DNA from: JAJFTV01 sp036825755
Lineage (GTDB): Bacteria; Chloroflexota; Anaerolineae; Anaerolineales; Anaerolineaceae
Reading direction: 5' to 3'
Assembly: GCA_036825755.1 (NCBI GenBank)
Contig: DAISXR010000036.1
Span: 1-31,024 of the forward strand
DNA: 31,024 nucleotides
Shown here: piece after piece, positions 1 to 8,099 of the stretch
Layout: the number at the start of each line of letters is the position of its first letter
Position numbering within the stretch: the stretch's first letter is position 1
The notes under the pieces: model-generated
What the model was told of the DNA's origin: nothing
The model's input: the letters and a program-made list of their open reading frames with translations, nothing else
Databases searched by the model: none
Translations under genes and position numbers: made by a program

Positions 1-2
1 AC

Positions 3-1991
3 ACCCGCGAGGGCGCCTGCCCCACTTGCAAGGGTTACGGTCGCCAGTTAACCATCAACCAGGAGGCGGTTCTGCACGAGGAGCGTTCGCTGGAAGATGG
101 GGCCATTGAACCCTGGGAAAAATGGGGCAAGAATTATCACGATTACATCATATCCACCGTGTACAACGCTTACCGCTATTACGGATTGCCGGTGCCGCAA
201 AACGAGCCTTTGGCAGGTTTCAGCCCATTGCAGCGTGCCATCCTGCTGGATGGGGTGGAAAGCCAGGCGGTGAAAGAGGCCTTCCCGGATATCAAACTGC
301 CCAAAACGGTGGCCGCTGGTCGTTACGAGGGTGTTTTCACCAACCTTTGGCGGCGTATGTCTGATCACGGCGGCGATGCCAGCACGGTGAGTGAGTTCTT
401 TGACTACGATGCCTGCCCGGAGTGCCACGGTGAACGGTTGGCTCCGCTCAGTCGCAGCGCAAGAGTGCAGGATGTACGACTGCCGGAACTGGGTTTGCTC
501 TCTCTGGAAGAGTTGAGTCATTGGATTGAAAAACTGGAAGGATCCCTCGCACCGGCGCACCGCAACCTGGTGGAAGCCTATTTGCTGGATCTGAAAACAA
601 AAATCCGGCGTCTGGTGAATGTGGGCCTGGAATATCTCACGCTCGATCGTCAGACAGTCACACTATCCGGCGGTGAGTTGCAGCGCATCAAGCTGGCAGC
701 CGCCCTCGATTCCGATCTGACCGGCATCATTTACGTGATGGATGAACCCACCGTGGGGCTGGATCCACGCGATACACAGGGCATGATCAGCATCCTCAAG
801 AAGCTGCGCAATCAGGGAAACACCGTCATTGTGATTGAACATGACCCGGATGTGATGAAGGAAGCCGATTTTGTGGTGGATATCGGCCCGGGTTCAGGCA
901 AGCATGGCGGTGAAGTGATCGCCACCGGAACGCTGCCGGAGATCGTGCGGCAGCCTGGCTCGGTGACCGGCGCCTGGTTGAACCAGCCTCATCCGGCGGA
1001 GCGAATGGTCCGCCCGGGGGACGGCTCCTTTGTGGAGATCCATCATGCCCGGCTGCATAACCTTCGCGATGTTTCGGTGCGGATTCCGGCCGGCTGTCTG
1101 ACCAGCGTCAGCGGTGTGTCCGGCTCCGGAAAATCGACACTGATCTTTGATATTCTGGCTGATCCGGCGGCTCCCAGGCGTTCAACCGAGAATGCCGTTA
1201 AGGGTCTGGATCGGTTCGACCAGGTGGTGACCATCGAACAGGCGGCTATCACCCGGATGAAGCGCTCCAATGTGGCCACCTATTCGGAGGTGTATACCCA
1301 CATCCGTAAAATCTTCAGCACGCTGCCGGATGCGCGTGAAAAGGGCCTCACCGACAAACATTTTTCGTTCAACACACCGGGCGGGCGATGCGAAAACTGC
1401 CAGGGGCTGGGGTACGTGACCAGCAACATGCTGTTTTTCGAAAACCAGGATGTGGTCTGCCCGGTATGCGGCGGAAACCAGTTCAACGATCAGGTGCTGT
1501 CGGTCCAGTATCACGGGCACTCCATCAAGGGCATTTTGCTGCTGACTGTAGAAGAAGCGCTGGAATTATTTTCGGGGCATACCCAAATCCAGCGGATCCT
1601 CAGCCTGCTGCAGGATGTGGGATTGGGGTATCTGGAGCTGGGTCAAACACTCACCACGCTGTCCGGCGGGGAGGGCCAACGGCTGAAGCTGGCCAAAGAG
1701 TTGATCAACAGCCGCGGCAAGAATTCGCTGTATCTGATGGATGAACCCACGGTGGGTCTGCACCCGCTGGATGTGGAAAATTTTCTTGTCCTGCTGAACC
1801 GCATGGTGGATGATGGAAACACTGTGGTGGTGGTGGAACACAATCAGCAGGTGATTCGGGCCTCCGATTGGGTGGTGGATCTGGGACCGGAGGGCGGGAA
1901 CAAGGGCGGCCAGGTGGTATTTACCGGCACCCCGGCGGACCTTTTACGTAGCCAGGTATCCTTTACTGCGAAGTTCATGGGGCAGGCATAA
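3..1991 (+). CDS. UvrA-family excinuclease ABC ATPase paralogue, 5' end outside the window
   Basis: The frame is open from the first bases, so the start lies upstream; a GTG at 159 is internal. UvrA proteins are tandem ABC ATPases that scan DNA for bulky lesions. Visible in order: CPTC (18-29) and CPEC (414-425) zinc-module cysteines, ABC signature LSGGE (663-677), Walker B VMDEP (735-749), second Walker A GVSGSGKST (1113-1139), second zinc pairs CENC (1389-1400) and CPVC (1458-1469), second LSGGE (1659-1673) and Walker B LMDEP (1734-1748). The first Walker A and the UvrB-binding region are off the window. The segment that in housekeeping UvrA reads roughly SPIGRTPRSN is diverged here (EQAAITRMKRSN), and SGGEGQR replaces SGGEAQR. 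This suggests a UvrA2 or drug-resistance type paralogue rather than the housekeeping protein. The MFS exporter downstream would fit a drug-tolerance role, but that is inference. Confidence 0.9.
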   Translation, partial: TREGACPTCKGYGRQLTINQEAVLHEERSLEDGAIEPWEKWGKNYHDYIISTVYNAYRYYGLPVPQNEPLAGFSPLQRAILLDGVESQAVKEAFPDIKLPKTVAAGRYEGVFTNLWRRMSDHGGDASTVSEFFDYDACPECHGERLAPLSRSARVQDVRLPELGLLSLEELSHWIEKLEGSLAPAHRNLVEAYLLDLKTKIRRLVNVGLEYLTLDRQTVTLSGGELQRIKLAAALDSDLTGIIYVMDEPTVGLDPRDTQGMISILKKLRNQGNTVIVIEHDPDVMKEADFVVDIGPGSGKHGGEVIATGTLPEIVRQPGSVTGAWLNQPHPAERMVRPGDGSFVEIHHARLHNLRDVSVRIPAGCLTSVSGVSGSGKSTLIFDILADPAAPRRSTENAVKGLDRFDQVVTIEQAAITRMKRSNVATYSEVYTHIRKIFSTLPDAREKGLTDKHFSFNTPGGRCENCQGLGYVTSNMLFFENQDVVCPVCGGNQFNDQVLSVQYHGHSIKGILLLTVEEALELFSGHTQIQRILSLLQDVGLGYLELGQTLTTLSGGEGQRLKLAKELINSRGKNSLYLMDEPTVGLHPLDVENFLVLLNRMVDDGNTVVVVEHNQQVIRASDWVVDLGPEGGNKGGQVVFTGTPADLLRSQVSFTAKFMGQA

Positions 1992-2046
1992 CGGCATCGG
2001 CTTTAGCCCGCCACTGATAAAGGCGAGTTTCACTATTTGCATAAAT

Positions 2047-2080
2047 AACATCCGCAGAGGAGGAATGTCTGCGGATGTTT
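2047..2080 (+). terminator. Intrinsic terminator-like hairpin after the UvrA-family gene
   Basis: A perfect 12-bp inverted repeat (AACATCCGCAGA at 2047-2058, TCTGCGGATGTT at 2068-2079) has a 9-nt loop and is followed by a short T-rich stretch (TTTTGGTT). It lies 56 bases after the stop codon and 34 bases before the MFS start. It probably separates the two transcripts or attenuates read-through. Confidence 0.65.
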
Positions 2081-2113
2081 TGGTTAAGAATGCTACACGC
2101 CTGAATTCTCAAA

Positions 2114-3595
2114 ATGCGTATACTTAACTTGATCATGCAGACGAGCAACGAAATCAAGCAATCCCTTAACCCGCCAAAGGGCAGTACCTCAAAGATCAAC
2201 GTTCGATCGAAGTGGATGGTGTTTGCGGTAACCGGCCTGGCAAACCTGGGCGCGGCGTTTGCCATCAACAGCCTGAACCTGGCGCTGCCCATCCTGCGTG
2301 AGGATTTCGGAGTCACCCAGAGCGATGTAAGCTGGCTGGCGCTGGTCTATTCGCTGATCCCGTGCTGCACGCTGCTGTTGTTTGGCCGCATGGCCGATCT
2401 ATACGGGTACAAACGTCAGTTCAGCGGCGGTTTTGCCTTTTTCGCGGTGGTATCCATGCTGGCCCCGCTTCTGTCCAAAAATCTGGTCACGTTGATCGGT
2501 TTCCGGGCGCTGCAGGGTCTGGGATACAGTATGCTCATCTCCATCACCCAGGCGGCGGTGTACCGGGCTTTCGGCGAGAAGGAACGCGGAAAAGCGCTGG
2601 GGATCAACTCGGTATTTGTTTCGGTCGGGCTGGCATCCGGCCCGTCCATTGGCGGATTTCTGCTGCGCCATTTTTCGTGGCATTCCATTTTCTTTTTCGC
2701 GGCCGGTTTTGCCGTGTTGGGTTTCATCGGCACACTGCTCTGCATGGAAGATGATACGGGCAAGGATCGTTCGGTAAAAATGGATTACCTGGGCGGGTTG
2801 TGTTTTGCCCTCTTTATCGGCGCGTTTTCGGTAGGGTTGAACTTCTCCGATGAGTGGGGTTTTTGGTCGGTAAAGTTTGCCGCGGCCATGCTCCTCTCGG
2901 CAGCCGGACTGGTTCTGTTCATCCTGCGGGAAAGCCGCACGGGCCATCCCCTTATGGCGCTGGGGCTGTTCAAAATCCGGACCTTCTCGTTTTCTAACGG
3001 AGCCAGCGCTCTTTCTTATGTCACCCAGCAGATGACGACCTATCTGTTTCCATTCTTCCTGGCCGATGTGCTGCTGCTGCAGACCGATCAGGCAGGGCTG
3101 GTGATGCTGACCACACCGGTGATCATGATGATCGTGTCGCCGTTTGGCGGCTCGCTTTCAGATCGCCTGGGGACCAAGTTCCCGGCTGTGAGCGGCTTAT
3201 TGTTGATCGCGGCAGCCTGTGTGGGGATCGGTTTTTTCAACACGGGTACGGCCCTGGTATGGGTGATTCTGGCTCTGGCGATCATCGGCGCGGGCAACGG
3301 GTTGAGTGTGGCAGCCATCAATTCGGCGATTCTTGGGTCGGCGCCCAAAGCGCAATCGGGGGTGGCTTCAGGCATGCTGGCTACCATGCGCAATGTGGGC
3401 CAGACGCTCGGTGTGGCCATCGGCAGCGTGATGCTCACCGTACGTCAGGGCATTTACACCAGCGGCGGATTTGAAACCGCCGGCGCCCACCTGATGGCTC
3501 AACGCGATGCGCTCTACCTGGGCGCCGGGCTGGCCTTACTTGCCGCGGGATTAATCGCCGGCCTGCCCAAAAAGACTGTCTCAACCGTCGAATAA
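2114..3595 (+). CDS. MFS drug:H+ antiporter, DHA2 (EmrB/QacA-like) type
   Basis: A 493-residue polytopic membrane protein. After a short cytoplasmic N-terminus (about 30 residues) it is almost wholly hydrophobic, as expected for the 14-helix DHA2 group of major facilitator exporters. The loop 2-3 signature is visible as GRMADLYGYKR (about residues 91-101), and the antiporter motif C region as GLASGPSIGGFLL (about 172-184). Such proteins use proton influx to expel lipophilic drugs or dyes across the inner membrane. The substrate cannot be read from sequence. No good Shine-Dalgarno precedes the ATG at 2114; an in-frame ATG at 2147 is an alternative start. It follows the UvrA paralogue on the same strand with a terminator-like hairpin between them, so joint transcription is doubtful. 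Confidence 0.88.
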   Translation: MRILNLIMQTSNEIKQSLNPPKGSTSKINVRSKWMVFAVTGLANLGAAFAINSLNLALPILREDFGVTQSDVSWLALVYSLIPCCTLLLFGRMADLYGYKRQFSGGFAFFAVVSMLAPLLSKNLVTLIGFRALQGLGYSMLISITQAAVYRAFGEKERGKALGINSVFVSVGLASGPSIGGFLLRHFSWHSIFFFAAGFAVLGFIGTLLCMEDDTGKDRSVKMDYLGGLCFALFIGAFSVGLNFSDEWGFWSVKFAAAMLLSAAGLVLFILRESRTGHPLMALGLFKIRTFSFSNGASALSYVTQQMTTYLFPFFLADVLLLQTDQAGLVMLTTPVIMMIVSPFGGSLSDRLGTKFPAVSGLLLIAAACVGIGFFNTGTALVWVILALAIIGAGNGLSVAAINSAILGSAPKAQSGVASGMLATMRNVGQTLGVAIGSVMLTVRQGIYTSGGFETAGAHLMAQRDALYLGAGLALLAAGLIAGLPKKTVSTVE

Positions 3596-3628
3596 ACCGG
3601 CTATTTCCAAATTTTTTCAGCAGGTTTC

Positions 3629-3637
3629 TGGTATAGT
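3629..3637 (+). promoter_or_regulatory. Extended -10 promoter element before the nucleoside phosphorylase gene
   Basis: TGGTATAGT is an extended -10 (TGn plus TATAGT) that lies 55 bases upstream of the ATG at 3692. No convincing -35 hexamer is visible, which extended -10 promoters can tolerate. It is very similar to the element before the uridine kinase gene (TGATATAGT, 14054-14062). Confidence 0.45.
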
Positions 3638-3691
3638 TGTCAGAATCCTTTCTTTCACCTGAATGTCAACTTTTTCAATGAGGTAATTCGT

Positions 3692-4465
3692 ATGGTATTT
3701 GAACCCCGGGACTATCCGATCCTGGAATTTGATGCCTCCCAGGAGGCAATACTGGAACCTTCTCGCCTGATACCCCGGAAAGACATCCCCCGACGGTGCG
3801 TCATCACGTTTTTCCGTGAAGTGATTGAGAAAAAGCTGGCAGCCGGGCAGCTCAAACAGGTGGAGACCTTTGCGACAGAGACGGTCAATCTTCCTATTTA
3901 TGAAACTATTCACAAAGGTGTATCGATCTGTTTGATACAGGGATTTTTGGGGTCGGCCGGTGCAGCTGGCGAACTGGAGGAATTGATCGCACACGGATGT
4001 GAAAAATTCCTGGTGTGCGGCAGCGCCGGTGTATTGCAGAAGGATATCGCGGTGGGGCATCTGGTAGTACCATGCAGCGCGGTGCGCGATGAAGGGGCAT
4101 CGTATCACTACCTGCCGCCTGCGCGCGAGGTAGAGTGCAATCCACATGCGCTGCAGGTGATAAAAGACCATCTCGATCAGGTGGGATTGCCTTACATCCA
4201 GGCCAAAACCTGGACAACCGATGGTTATTATCGCGAAACGAGAAGGAAAGTAGAGCATCGTGTGAAAGAGGGCTGTGTGACGGTGGAGATGGAAGCGGCC
4301 GCACTGTTCGCGGTGGCGCAGTTCAGGGGCGTCACACTGGGGCAAATTCTGTACGGCGGTGATGACCTGAGCGGCGAGACCTGGGATGCGCGGAAATGGA
4401 ACAGCCGTAAGGAAATCCGTGAAAGTCTGGTGGATCTGGCGATGGATATTTGCCTGGATCTGTGA
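3692..4465 (+). CDS. Nucleoside phosphorylase family protein (PNP/UDP type 1)
   Basis: A 257-residue soluble protein of the PNP_UDP_1 fold, which cleaves nucleosides with phosphate to a free base and ribose-1-phosphate (purine and uridine phosphorylases) or hydrolyses MTA/SAH. Supporting motifs are CGSAG (109-113), RDEGASYHY (132-140), TTDGYYRE (175-182), the nucleoside-binding VEMEAAALFAVA (198-209) and a GGDD stretch (222-225). The VEMEAAAL block is diagnostic of the family. Substrate specificity is uncertain; the overall layout is closest to uridine phosphorylase-like members with an extended N-terminus. It has its own extended -10 promoter and is the first of six co-directional enzyme genes. 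Confidence 0.85.
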   Translation: MVFEPRDYPILEFDASQEAILEPSRLIPRKDIPRRCVITFFREVIEKKLAAGQLKQVETFATETVNLPIYETIHKGVSICLIQGFLGSAGAAGELEELIAHGCEKFLVCGSAGVLQKDIAVGHLVVPCSAVRDEGASYHYLPPAREVECNPHALQVIKDHLDQVGLPYIQAKTWTTDGYYRETRRKVEHRVKEGCVTVEMEAAALFAVAQFRGVTLGQILYGGDDLSGETWDARKWNSRKEIRESLVDLAMDICLDL

Positions 4466-4511
4466 TCATCATCTGCGCATAGTCAAAAAGTTGATGGAAA
4501 GTAAATCGCCA

Positions 4512-5345
4512 ATGAAGATTGAGTTTCTGAACCTGTTTCCGGCTGCTGCCAGGTATGGGGAAGCTGCACAACAAACCGGCGTTGATTTATCCGCTTTGTG
4601 GAATGAATGCGTGATCAAACCTTACTGGCCGCGCATCGCTGAATGGGCGCCTTTTGATATGAGCTATATGAAGCCCTCACCCATCCGCAACCTGGTGGTC
4701 CTTCCGGAGCAAATCCAACGCTTTATGCATATCGATCTGGATACCTTGCGTAATCAGTTCCAGCACATCGCCGGGAGACTGCCAAAAGACGATGATGACC
4801 CGCTCCTGGTCGCGCTGTGCCCGTTGGATCATGCGAACATCCCTGTCCGGGAGCGTCAGAACGGGGTGGTGGGGGCGTGTGTGTTCGGCAATATCCTGCT
4901 GAACATTAATCCGCTGGCTGATGATTTTGATCGGTGGCTTCCGTATGTGTTTGCACATGAATATCACCACTCGCTGTGGGGGCATCATTGGTACGTGCAA
5001 AAAGGCGGTCAGGACTTGCAGGGCAATCTGCTGGAACATCTGATCACCGAGGGGCAGGCAGATGCCTTCGCATGCAGCCTGTTCCCGGATCTGAAACCGT
5101 CGTGGATCTTTGATATTGAGCAGGCGTACCCATCCCTGTGGAGCGAGATGGAAAATGTCTTTGACAGCACCGATCCCGAGGTTATCCAGCGTTACACATT
5201 CGGCGATGAATCCGCTGGACTACCCTGGTGTATCGGCTATTCTGTCGGCAACCGGCTGGTGAACCGTTACATGAGTCATCACCCGGATATCCCTTTTTTT
5301 GACTTGCTTTGTGTTCATCCGCAGGATTTCTTACTCACCGATTAG
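4512..5345 (+). CDS. Putative zinc-dependent protease, DUF2268 (YjaZ-like) type
   Basis: A 277-residue protein with a zincin motif HEYHH (residues 149-153), followed by ITEGQADAFA, where E180 is the likely third metal ligand. This arrangement matches DUF2268 predicted Zn-dependent proteases. There is no signal peptide, so it is probably cytoplasmic. The open frame extends back to 4386 inside the preceding gene. I chose the ATG at 4512 because GGAAAG lies 9 bases upstream; an ATG at 4494 has no visible ribosome site. The substrate is unknown in this family. It lies 46 bases after the phosphorylase and 12 bases before a methyltransferase, which suggests one transcript. Confidence 0.78.
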   Translation: MKIEFLNLFPAAARYGEAAQQTGVDLSALWNECVIKPYWPRIAEWAPFDMSYMKPSPIRNLVVLPEQIQRFMHIDLDTLRNQFQHIAGRLPKDDDDPLLVALCPLDHANIPVRERQNGVVGACVFGNILLNINPLADDFDRWLPYVFAHEYHHSLWGHHWYVQKGGQDLQGNLLEHLITEGQADAFACSLFPDLKPSWIFDIEQAYPSLWSEMENVFDSTDPEVIQRYTFGDESAGLPWCIGYSVGNRLVNRYMSHHPDIPFFDLLCVHPQDFLLTD

Positions 5346-5357
5346 GCAGGAAAAAAC

Positions 5358-6149
5358 ATGGATCATGTCATTCAAAGCTACGAGCAGTACCGCGAAGAAG
5401 ACCGGCTGACCACTCGCAACGCCGGCCGGGTGGAATTTCTAACCAGCGTGCGCATTCTCAACGCCCACCTACCGGCGGGCGGGAAGATGCTGGATTGCGC
5501 CGCTGGAACCGGTGTGTACGCGTTTCATTATGCCGGGCTTGGGTTTGACGTCACCGCTCTGGATATCACCCCGCGGCATGTGGAGTTCATGCAGCAGAAG
5601 CTGCAGGGAAGCGCACTGCCACTACGGGCGGCCCTGAACGATGCGATAGACTTAAGTAGCTACTCGGATGGTGAGTTCGATGCGGTGTTGTGTATGGGAC
5701 CGTTGTATCACCTGACGGATGAGGCCGATCGCAGACGGTGCCTGGCGGAGTGCCTGCGCGTGCTCAAGCCGGGCGGTATGCTGGCAGTCGGTTACATCTC
5801 AAGATTTTCTACATTTCCATATGTCGCGCTGATTGACCGGAAGCTGCTCAACCTGAATCTGGCGCAGAACCTGCTGGAAAGCGGCGCGCTGAGCCATACC
5901 GATCCAAATTGCTTCTGGACGGATACTTACTACCATACGCCTGAAGGGATCGAGCAGGAAATCCGCGCTGTGGGTGGAATAGTGTTGGATCACGCCGGAG
6001 TGGATTGGCTTTCGCTGTTTATGCGCGAAAAAGTGAACAATCTGACCGAGGAGGAACTGGCTGTCTGGTGCGAATATCATTACCGGGTGTGCCGTGAGAA
6101 GAGTCTGCTGGGGGCCAGCAGTCACGGTTTGGTGATTGCGAAGAAATAA
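5358..6149 (+). CDS. Class I SAM-dependent methyltransferase
   Basis: A 263-residue Rossmann-fold methyltransferase. SAM-binding motif I is LDCAAGTGVYA (45-55), the acidic residue ending strand 2 is D69 (in TALDI), and motif IV reads CMGPLYHL, followed by the typical CLRVLKPGG stretch. Its substrate is unknown; the family includes small-molecule and ubiquinone/menaquinone methylases. An AGGA ribosome site (in GGCAGGAAAAAAC) precedes the ATG. It follows the metalloprotease gene by 12 bases and is followed by the MazG-like gene after 18 bases, consistent with an operon. Confidence 0.85.
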   Translation: MDHVIQSYEQYREEDRLTTRNAGRVEFLTSVRILNAHLPAGGKMLDCAAGTGVYAFHYAGLGFDVTALDITPRHVEFMQQKLQGSALPLRAALNDAIDLSSYSDGEFDAVLCMGPLYHLTDEADRRRCLAECLRVLKPGGMLAVGYISRFSTFPYVALIDRKLLNLNLAQNLLESGALSHTDPNCFWTDTYYHTPEGIEQEIRAVGGIVLDHAGVDWLSLFMREKVNNLTEEELAVWCEYHYRVCREKSLLGASSHGLVIAKK

Positions 6150-6167
6150 GAAGACTGCGAGGGAAAT

Positions 6168-6482
6168 ATGCAGCGGTTGTATCAAATGGCCGAAGGAACT
6201 TCCAAACGTTTCCCTGAAGGAAATGAACCATTTCAGATGGTTGCTCGCCTGCTGGAAGAATGCGGTGAAGTAGCCAGCGAAGTGAATAACTGGGAAAATT
6301 CAGGGATAAAACGCCAGAAATATGGCGAACCAGATAAGAAGAAACTGGCCAATGAAATCAGACAGTCCATGGTGGCGCTTACGCAAATTGTGATCTATTA
6401 TGCGGTTCAAAAAGAATTGGATACCTCAATTGATGAGTCTATCAGTCGAATGATATCAGAAGGTCTTCTGCATGCGGGTTAG
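6168..6482 (+). CDS. MazG-like nucleotide pyrophosphohydrolase, small single-domain form
   Basis: A 104-residue all-helical protein. MazG-type enzymes hydrolyse (d)NTPs to NMP and pyrophosphate using Mg ions held by an EExxE ... ExxD pattern. Here the first half is present as EECGE (E30, E31, E34) in the context LLEECGEVASEV, and the second helix carries E63 in LANEIRQSM. The position expected to be the final aspartate is Q66, so the metal site looks altered. The length fits small MazG-like or iMazG proteins. Activity is therefore uncertain. It sits 18 bases after a methyltransferase gene and 46 bases before an HD hydrolase, two other soluble enzymes. Confidence 0.72.
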   Translation: MQRLYQMAEGTSKRFPEGNEPFQMVARLLEECGEVASEVNNWENSGIKRQKYGEPDKKKLANEIRQSMVALTQIVIYYAVQKELDTSIDESISRMISEGLLHAG

Positions 6483-6528
6483 GCCGTCGTTCAATTAACA
6501 GTAGAAAAAATATGGGGTTCAGGTAAAA

Positions 6529-7185
6529 TTGAAAACCGATTATACGGAAATGTTCAATTATGTGAAAGAACGCCTGGCCGGGCGTGATGTCGAGGCCACT
6601 TACATTGACCGGTTTCCCTTCCGGCGGCGGTCGAACCACACCTGGCGGGTATTCAAATGGGCTGAGCGTCTGGTACAGCAGGAGAATCTTCCGGCGGAAC
6701 TCGACCATGAAGCAGTATTGGTCGCAGCCATATTCCACGATGTAGGCTATGCCATCAAACCGGAAATGCGGACGCATGATGAGCACGCGGTGTATAGCGT
6801 TCAGGTATTTGATGAGTATGCCGCTGACCACCCCTTTCCGCCCGAACAGACGGAGCGATTTGCCTGGCTGATCCGACATCACTCGGATAAACAGCGAATG
6901 AAAGAGCCGGATATTCCGCTGGATCTGCTGTTGGTGATGGAAGCCGATATCATGGATGAAACCGGTGCGCTGGGCATGGTGTGGGATTGCCTGTATGTGG
7001 GAACTAAAGCAGACCCCAGCTATGAAAAGGCGCTGGAGCATCTGCAGCAGTATTCAGGGGCTTTCTTGCTGGATAACCCCATGGTCACCCCGCTCGCACG
7101 ACGGATTTGGGAAAAAAAGCAAAATCTGATCCGTGAGTTTCTTGATCAACTGGCAGAAGATTTGTGGTTGGGAGATCCGGGATAG
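6529..7185 (+). CDS. HD-domain metal-dependent phosphohydrolase
   Basis: A 218-residue HD-superfamily protein. The metal-binding set is visible as H37 (SNHTWRV), H70-D71 (AAIFHDVGYAI), H86 (HDEHA), H117/H118 (IRHHSDK) and D140 (VMEADIMDE). Such proteins hydrolyse phosphate esters of nucleotides or phosphorylated metabolites; the substrate is not predictable. The start is uncertain: TTG at 6529 has AGG 5 bases upstream (CAGGTAAAA), while ATG at 6550 is in frame but has only GGA directly before it. It lies between the MazG-like gene and a methyltransferase on the same strand. Confidence 0.85.
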   Translation: MKTDYTEMFNYVKERLAGRDVEATYIDRFPFRRRSNHTWRVFKWAERLVQQENLPAELDHEAVLVAAIFHDVGYAIKPEMRTHDEHAVYSVQVFDEYAADHPFPPEQTERFAWLIRHHSDKQRMKEPDIPLDLLLVMEADIMDETGALGMVWDCLYVGTKADPSYEKALEHLQQYSGAFLLDNPMVTPLARRIWEKKQNLIREFLDQLAEDLWLGDPG

Positions 7186-7204
7186 TGTGATAAGGAGAGT
7201 CAAC

Positions 7205-7915
7205 ATGGAAGACAATGTACTGAGCCAGTGGGATGACGCCGCCAGGTCATACTCACTGCATCAACAGGCCTCTTTTGACGGGCAATTTGAGCGCCGGTTG
7301 CTACGGCAATTGCTGCCTGACCTGAACGGGCAAACTGTGCTGGATGCCGGCTGCGGTGATGGCGGCAGCAGCGCGGTGCTTCAACAATTGGGCGCGTTGG
7401 TGAGGGGCTGCGATGGATCATCCAAAATGGTGGACCTGTCTCGCCAGAACCACCCGGACATTCCGTTTGAGTTGGCAGACCTGTGTGCAGCGCTTCCATA
7501 TGCGGATAATCTGTTTGACTTTATCCTATGTAATCTGGTACTGATGGATATCGACCCGGTCACCCCGTTTTTTGCCGAGGCTCGGCGTGTGCTCAAACCT
7601 GACGGCAGGCTGCTGGTCTCCATCGTCCATCCGGCATTTTTCACCGGCGATTGGGAGGTGGATGCGCAGGGGCAGAAACAGGCCAAAAAGGTATATGACT
7701 ATCTGAACCCGCATACTGAGATGCTGGATTTCTGGGGGCCAACCACGCATTATCATCGGCCGGTTTCAATCTACATCAACACCGCTGCTCAAAACAGCCT
7801 GTACCTGGAGCAGATGGTGGAACCTTCACCGCGTAAGGAAGATTTACCTCCCTATAAGTTCCATCTCGCCCGCATCCCGCTATATTTATATTTTCTTTTC
7901 AAAAGATTTGCCTGA
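7205..7915 (+). CDS. Class I SAM-dependent methyltransferase (second in the cluster)
   Basis: A 236-residue methyltransferase with motif I VLDAGCGDGG (45-54), acidic D70 at the end of strand 2 (RGCD), a FILCNLVLMDI strand and ARRVLKPDGRLLVS, the usual region after motif IV. The C-terminal part (HPAFFTGDW ... THYHRP) resembles methyltransferases acting on small molecules, but no substrate can be named. The frame is open from a GTG at 7133 inside the HD gene. I chose the ATG at 7205 because AAGGAGAG lies just upstream at the right distance. It is 19 bases after the HD gene and is the last member of the six-gene run. Confidence 0.85.
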   Translation: MEDNVLSQWDDAARSYSLHQQASFDGQFERRLLRQLLPDLNGQTVLDAGCGDGGSSAVLQQLGALVRGCDGSSKMVDLSRQNHPDIPFELADLCAALPYADNLFDFILCNLVLMDIDPVTPFFAEARRVLKPDGRLLVSIVHPAFFTGDWEVDAQGQKQAKKVYDYLNPHTEMLDFWGPTTHYHRPVSIYINTAAQNSLYLEQMVEPSPRKEDLPPYKFHLARIPLYLYFLFKRFA

Positions 7916-7979
7916 CGAATCAAACTCCCAAAAACAAAAATTCCCGCCCTGTTTTACCAGCGAAAAAAAACAAAATCAA

Positions 7980-7985
7980 TATAAT
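7980..7985 (+). promoter_or_regulatory. Possible -10 box upstream of the tethered surface protein gene
   Basis: TATAAT occurs in an A-rich stretch after the methyltransferase gene, about 115 bases before the next start. No -35 hexamer at 16-18 bases is recognisable, so this is only a candidate. Confidence 0.3.
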
Positions 7986-8032
7986 CATTCTTACCGGCCG
8001 GATGTTTTGTAAATTCATTCGACATACTTCAT

Positions 8033-8052
8033 CGATTGACTCAGATCAATCG
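8033..8052. repeat. Inverted repeat in the leader of the tethered surface protein gene
   Basis: CGATTGA (8033-8039) and TCAATCG (8046-8052) form a perfect 7-bp inverted repeat with a 6-base spacer, 47 bases before the chosen ATG at 8100. There is no T-tract, so it is not an obvious terminator. It could be an operator or a leader hairpin. Confidence 0.4.
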
Positions 8053-8099
8053 TCTTCCGGCAGCATTGTAACCATCTCATCATGGCAAAGGGTGGAAAA

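Noticed and set aside
48..560. 170-residue open frame on the minus strand opposite the UvrA-like gene
   Set aside because: Antisense shadow of a well-supported coding frame; no motif or ribosome site.
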